Shown here piece by piece: positions 6,001 to 7,335 of a stretch of 7,335 nucleotides of DNA (its first letter is position 1; the number at the start of each line of letters is the position of its first letter). The stretch is from the NCBI GenBank assembly GCA_018814055.1, contig JAHJAL010000041.1, positions 1-7,335 of the forward strand, in the 5' to 3' direction. The translations under genes and the position numbers were made by a program. Origin of the DNA: Patescibacteria group bacterium (lineage in GTDB: Bacteria > Patescibacteriota > JAHJAL01). Under the pieces are notes generated by a model. The model was given only the letters and a program-made list of their open reading frames with translations, was not told the origin of the DNA and made no database searches.

Positions 6001-7113
6001 TTCGACGACGAAACTATGGATTTGTTGATGACAACCATCGAATCTGAGAGAAACTATATGGCCGAGATCGAAAAGATGGCTACTGGACCCAGTAAGGCAA
6101 CTCTTACAAGCAAAATGATTTTGGAAAAAAAATCCAAAGAATTAACAGATGCTGTCGAACATGTGTGGGCGATGAATAATATCGGGGATAAATTTTTCAA
6201 GGTTTTTCATGGTGATAAATTCAGGGTGAAAAAAGCAAAAGCTGCGTTGTATGTACATGGACAAGAAAACATATCTATTGCGTATTGCACCTCAAAAGAG
6301 CTGTTAAAGGGCCTGGATACTACCATGTTGGTCAATACGCTAGCGAATGATATTGTCAGTAATGGCGATAAAACTGCGACAAAGATATGGCAGCCAATCT
6401 TTGACAAGATGGAGGTAATAATGCAAAGCTCCGAAGATTACAAAAAAATCAATCGTCTGATCGGTTTTGCCGATATCAAAATGGAACTATTCGAGAAAAT
6501 TCTTGGTGGGGAGATTCGATACCCAAATATGTACAATGTGGAATTGGCTATGAAGGATATCTGTGATCAGAGGGCGCAGGAACTATTGGACCAGGCCAGT
6601 AAATGGATCGCGGACAAGAAGGCCAAAATCGCCAATGAAATCCAGAGTGATTATCAGACCAAATACAATCTGGACAGGCCCAGACTAAATATTCTTTATC
6701 AATATACCGACACATTGCTGGAAAAATTTGCTTTTGAAGATGGTGAATTTCTATCCAGCAACCCGATGAAAACTGCCGGATTTATTGGAACGACTATTAC
6801 AGGAACTGATGGCATCTCGATTGAGATCATGGGTGAGATTGAGAAAAAGGCGATTGAGTTGGCAGGGATGACTACCAAGAAGGATACCAATCAAATCAGT
6901 GATTTTATGACTGATGTTGACTCAGTTAAATCTGACGCATTGGCGGATATATACAAGACACAGAAGGTTGATAGTGGATTGTTGGCGGAGGAGGTAATAG
7001 CTGACGAACAAGGAACTTTGGACGATATCTACAAAACCCGACCGATACCGGAAGAAAAAAAACCAGCTGATAATGAAGATGATTTTTGGAATAATTTATA
7101 CGGCAATAAATAA
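3076..7113 (+). CDS. Giant hypothetical protein with membrane segments
   Basis: I do not recognise this 1345-aa protein or any catalytic motif in it. In order: a Lys/Glu-rich N-terminal region (1-156); a Gly/Ala-rich hydrophobic segment (169-199) with a Pro-Gly turn at 189-190, possibly a membrane hairpin; a helical region (200-365); a short hydrophobic segment (370-386); a central histidine-rich region (387-687); an Ala/Pro/Thr linker (688-712); a third hydrophobic segment (735-752); a long helical, charged region (753-1280); and an acidic tail with DIYKT at 1291-1295 and 1317-1321, ending in FWNNLYGNK. Arg/Lys clusters flank the outer sides of segments two and three (363-368 and 753-771). 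By the positive-inside rule this puts the central region outside the cytoplasm and both ends inside. Segment two is short for a membrane span, so this topology is tentative. There is no signal peptide. The ATG at 3076 has no SD. The frame is unbroken to TAA. A structural or scaffold role is possible but unproven. Confidence 0.9.
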   Translation: MSNLTTIEKFKQSGKIKSLKHNAQVKESWNIFGGKGVLSSLLEFMGLDEKTQDKVKNNAGKSYTSLSKSPEMKKEMKKAKPETKNKFKNNFEYSAAEQVAKSEESVGKVEKVEKNLEMSEVDKRLNNIIKQSEDKFYKETLSWEQKYEVDGRKRMQKVAGCLVATKEYVGSVTAGIGGAILGNTVLSTPGAVAGGVSAMSAYNENFNNREAYKAENHFNALISKLESNDGNVVGKVLAKFEHNMDTRQDVEKLLAGEKDGIKLASMSMALQELKERGGIGGSIYAKKQLAVLNAKIHERILNLKDSKLDYKLNNKDELSLVSDSEDVKKAVTNCSDEILRDIKRQHRNNIYKSPLEGVKQVGRLIKRKGPVFAGMAALGIGFKLATGDLRAEDLQITWDHLVEGAQDRIKDTLEKTHHYDVNHADQFWNEIPGEIRDGFADPNSKGALHIDTEEVRDYIGYRESLTARNLSVDVTVENNAHHLGELYKLDNHVASGDTNAHPMVEDLINVQDKYQHMDVASACGLKDYEIKELLKNISTEDESNLRAIFESHDIEFDSDKMQEFVKYLKDDPDELFGVLEGKDSTKFDDVYVEYFRAKYNALHGIKQTAHVESHVYASHAPEQDTLIKTAYAGEEHNVDAVKMDMDDWLSKEKTQIKLDQLQGNISADEADKLLNDLDKQYQDALNAAIPTAAPTEASSPTPGVEQVNGGAEKPSFWSGVREYAQSGWENVRANWMYYTTGAAALAASVVELKTSFARNRLVKLWAKKEEKLIKEYQDIYEEQSKLADNFVDNGELRPEFDADIEIKRSVRAAVKDELKAKMLDIQKMFGKSRAKEVSNKLGEKRIKAYADKIQDNLTMLYGLVDQYTNEKFNNPPKDENDIPHISSVVIKRILADKYTYVDFEDLDIKMIEETDKVFVKLQVTEATLVAEQHYQDNCRDKGIDPTLYNKIQGKVMSDVIYRLYKFADNKKDDEFFDDETMDLLMTTIESERNYMAEIEKMATGPSKATLTSKMILEKKSKELTDAVEHVWAMNNIGDKFFKVFHGDKFRVKKAKAALYVHGQENISIAYCTSKELLKGLDTTMLVNTLANDIVSNGDKTATKIWQPIFDKMEVIMQSSEDYKKINRLIGFADIKMELFEKILGGEIRYPNMYNVELAMKDICDQRAQELLDQASKWIADKKAKIANEIQSDYQTKYNLDRPRLNILYQYTDTLLEKFAFEDGEFLSSNPMKTAGFIGTTITGTDGISIEIMGEIEKKAIELAGMTTKKDTNQISDFMTDVDSVKSDALADIYKTQKVDSGLLAEEVIADEQGTLDDIYKTRPIPEEKKPADNEDDFWNNLYGNK

Positions 7114-7123
7114 TATTTTGCCT

Positions 7124-7145
7124 GGTGAAATCTTTTGATTTCACC
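7124..7145 (+). terminator. Hairpin A just after the 1345-aa gene
   Basis: GGTGAAATC and its exact inverse GATTTCACC form a 9-bp stem with a TTTT loop, 10 bp past the stop codon. The position suits a terminator, but the stem is followed by TTCCTAC rather than a U run, so termination would be weak or factor-assisted. Its right arm is shared with hairpin B (7141-7189), so the two cannot form together. Confidence 0.5.
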
Positions 7146-7189
7146 TTCCTACACAAGAAGTTTACCCCTATTTCTTGGCAGGAAGGTGA
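7141..7189 (+). promoter_or_regulatory. Hairpin B, alternative to hairpin A
   Basis: TCACCTTCCT (7141-7150) pairs perfectly with AGGAAGGTGA (7180-7189). Inside, CAAGAA (7154-7159) pairs with TTCTTG (7172-7177). It overlaps hairpin A by five bases. The CCTTCC in its left arm can also pair with GGAAGG of the SD region at 7225-7230. A conditional leader controlling the next gene is possible. It could instead be an ordinary intergenic inverted repeat. Confidence 0.45.
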
Positions 7190-7226
7190 GATGAAAATCT
7201 TACTGAATTTTTCAAATTAGAAAAGG

Positions 7227-7235
7227 AAGGAGGTG
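7227..7235 (+). promoter_or_regulatory. Strong ribosome binding site deciding a TTG start
   Basis: AAGGAGGTG closely matches the complement of the 16S rRNA 3' end. Eight bases separate GGAGG from the TTG at 7242, the usual spacing. The in-frame ATG at 7251 would be 17 bases away, too far. It is the only strong SD in the window. Confidence 0.7.
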
Positions 7236-7241
7236 TTTTAT

Positions 7242-7335
7242 TTGGATAAAATGGTTGAAGCTGAAAAAATCCTTGGTCACTTTTTTAAAAGTGTCCCTAG
7301 GGAGGCAGTTGAAGATTTTGAAAAAAATCTGCCAG
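7242..7335 (+). CDS. Start of an unknown gene, cut by the window end
   Basis: Thirty-one complete codons from TTG at 7242 stay open to the last base, giving MDKMVEAEKILGHFFKSVP followed by REAVEDFEKNLP. The start is chosen from the SD spacing; ATG at 7251 (three residues shorter) is the alternative. The visible piece is an amphipathic, charged helical N-terminus with no signal peptide. It is too short to assign a family. It lies 128 bp downstream of the 1345-aa gene on the same strand, behind the two competing hairpins. Its strong SD sets it apart from every other gene here and may mean independent or more efficient expression, or a different origin. Confidence 0.6.
   Translation, partial: MDKMVEAEKILGHFFKSVPREAVEDFEKNLP

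Noticed and set aside
6125..6132. Run of eight A as a possible programmed frameshift site in the giant gene
   Set aside because: The zero frame continues for over 300 codons with unchanged composition; no stimulatory structure or alternative product is visible.
3483..6890. Several 60-110-aa minus-strand frames opposite the giant gene
   Set aside because: All are antisense to a continuous coding frame, lack promoters or ribosome sites and have no coherent protein features.
3076..7113. Possible TGA recoding as in some Patescibacteria lineages
   Set aside because: No in-frame TGA occurs over 1345 codons, and all complete genes end in TAA or TAG with normal lengths.

Overview
The window reads as AT-rich chromosomal DNA from a small-genome bacterium, most likely one of the Patescibacteria (Candidate Phyla Radiation). 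This placement is an inference from four things: the isolated AtpZ/AtpI-type gene plus atpB, the near absence of Shine-Dalgarno (SD) sites, a small acidic protein resembling one common in that group, and a very large protein I cannot assign to a family. No rRNA or marker gene here proves it. The standard bacterial code fits, because the 1345-codon gene has no in-frame TGA.

Left part, minus strand (1-2482). A 239-aa coiled-coil/membrane protein (1620-2339) is transcribed leftward and ends at a branched terminator-like structure (1545-1611). Next come an AtpZ/AtpI-family gene (1109-1411) with its own promoter and atpB, subunit a of the F-type ATP synthase (97-852). The rest of the ATP synthase operon should follow to the left but is not in the window. 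Two copies of a structured dispersed repeat flank the AtpZ/AtpI gene (878-930 and 1468-1522). They share a bulged hairpin and show a compensatory base-pair change. The first 120 bases are a perfect palindrome that duplicates the last seven codons of atpB. This is either a fold-back assembly artefact at a contig end or a real inverted junction.

Middle (2340-2687). A divergent intergenic region holds a leftward promoter, a 13-bp-stem repeat hairpin of the kind scattered through many bacterial genomes, and a rightward promoter.

Right part, plus strand (2587-7335). A 95-aa acidic helical protein (2688-2975) is followed by a 1345-aa protein (3076-7113) with a Gly/Ala hydrophobic segment, two further weak membrane segments flanked by positive charges, a histidine-rich central region and an acidic tail carrying two DIYKT motifs. 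Both genes have promoters in which a TTGAC motif at -35 recurs 29-30 bp downstream near the start point. This suggests common control and possibly common function. Downstream lie two mutually exclusive hairpins and then the start of another gene (7242 onward, TTG start), the only gene here with a strong SD sequence.

The ATP synthase genes are ordinary. The possibly undescribed material is the 95-aa/1345-aa pair with its shared promoter design, and the switch-like leader in front of the last gene.
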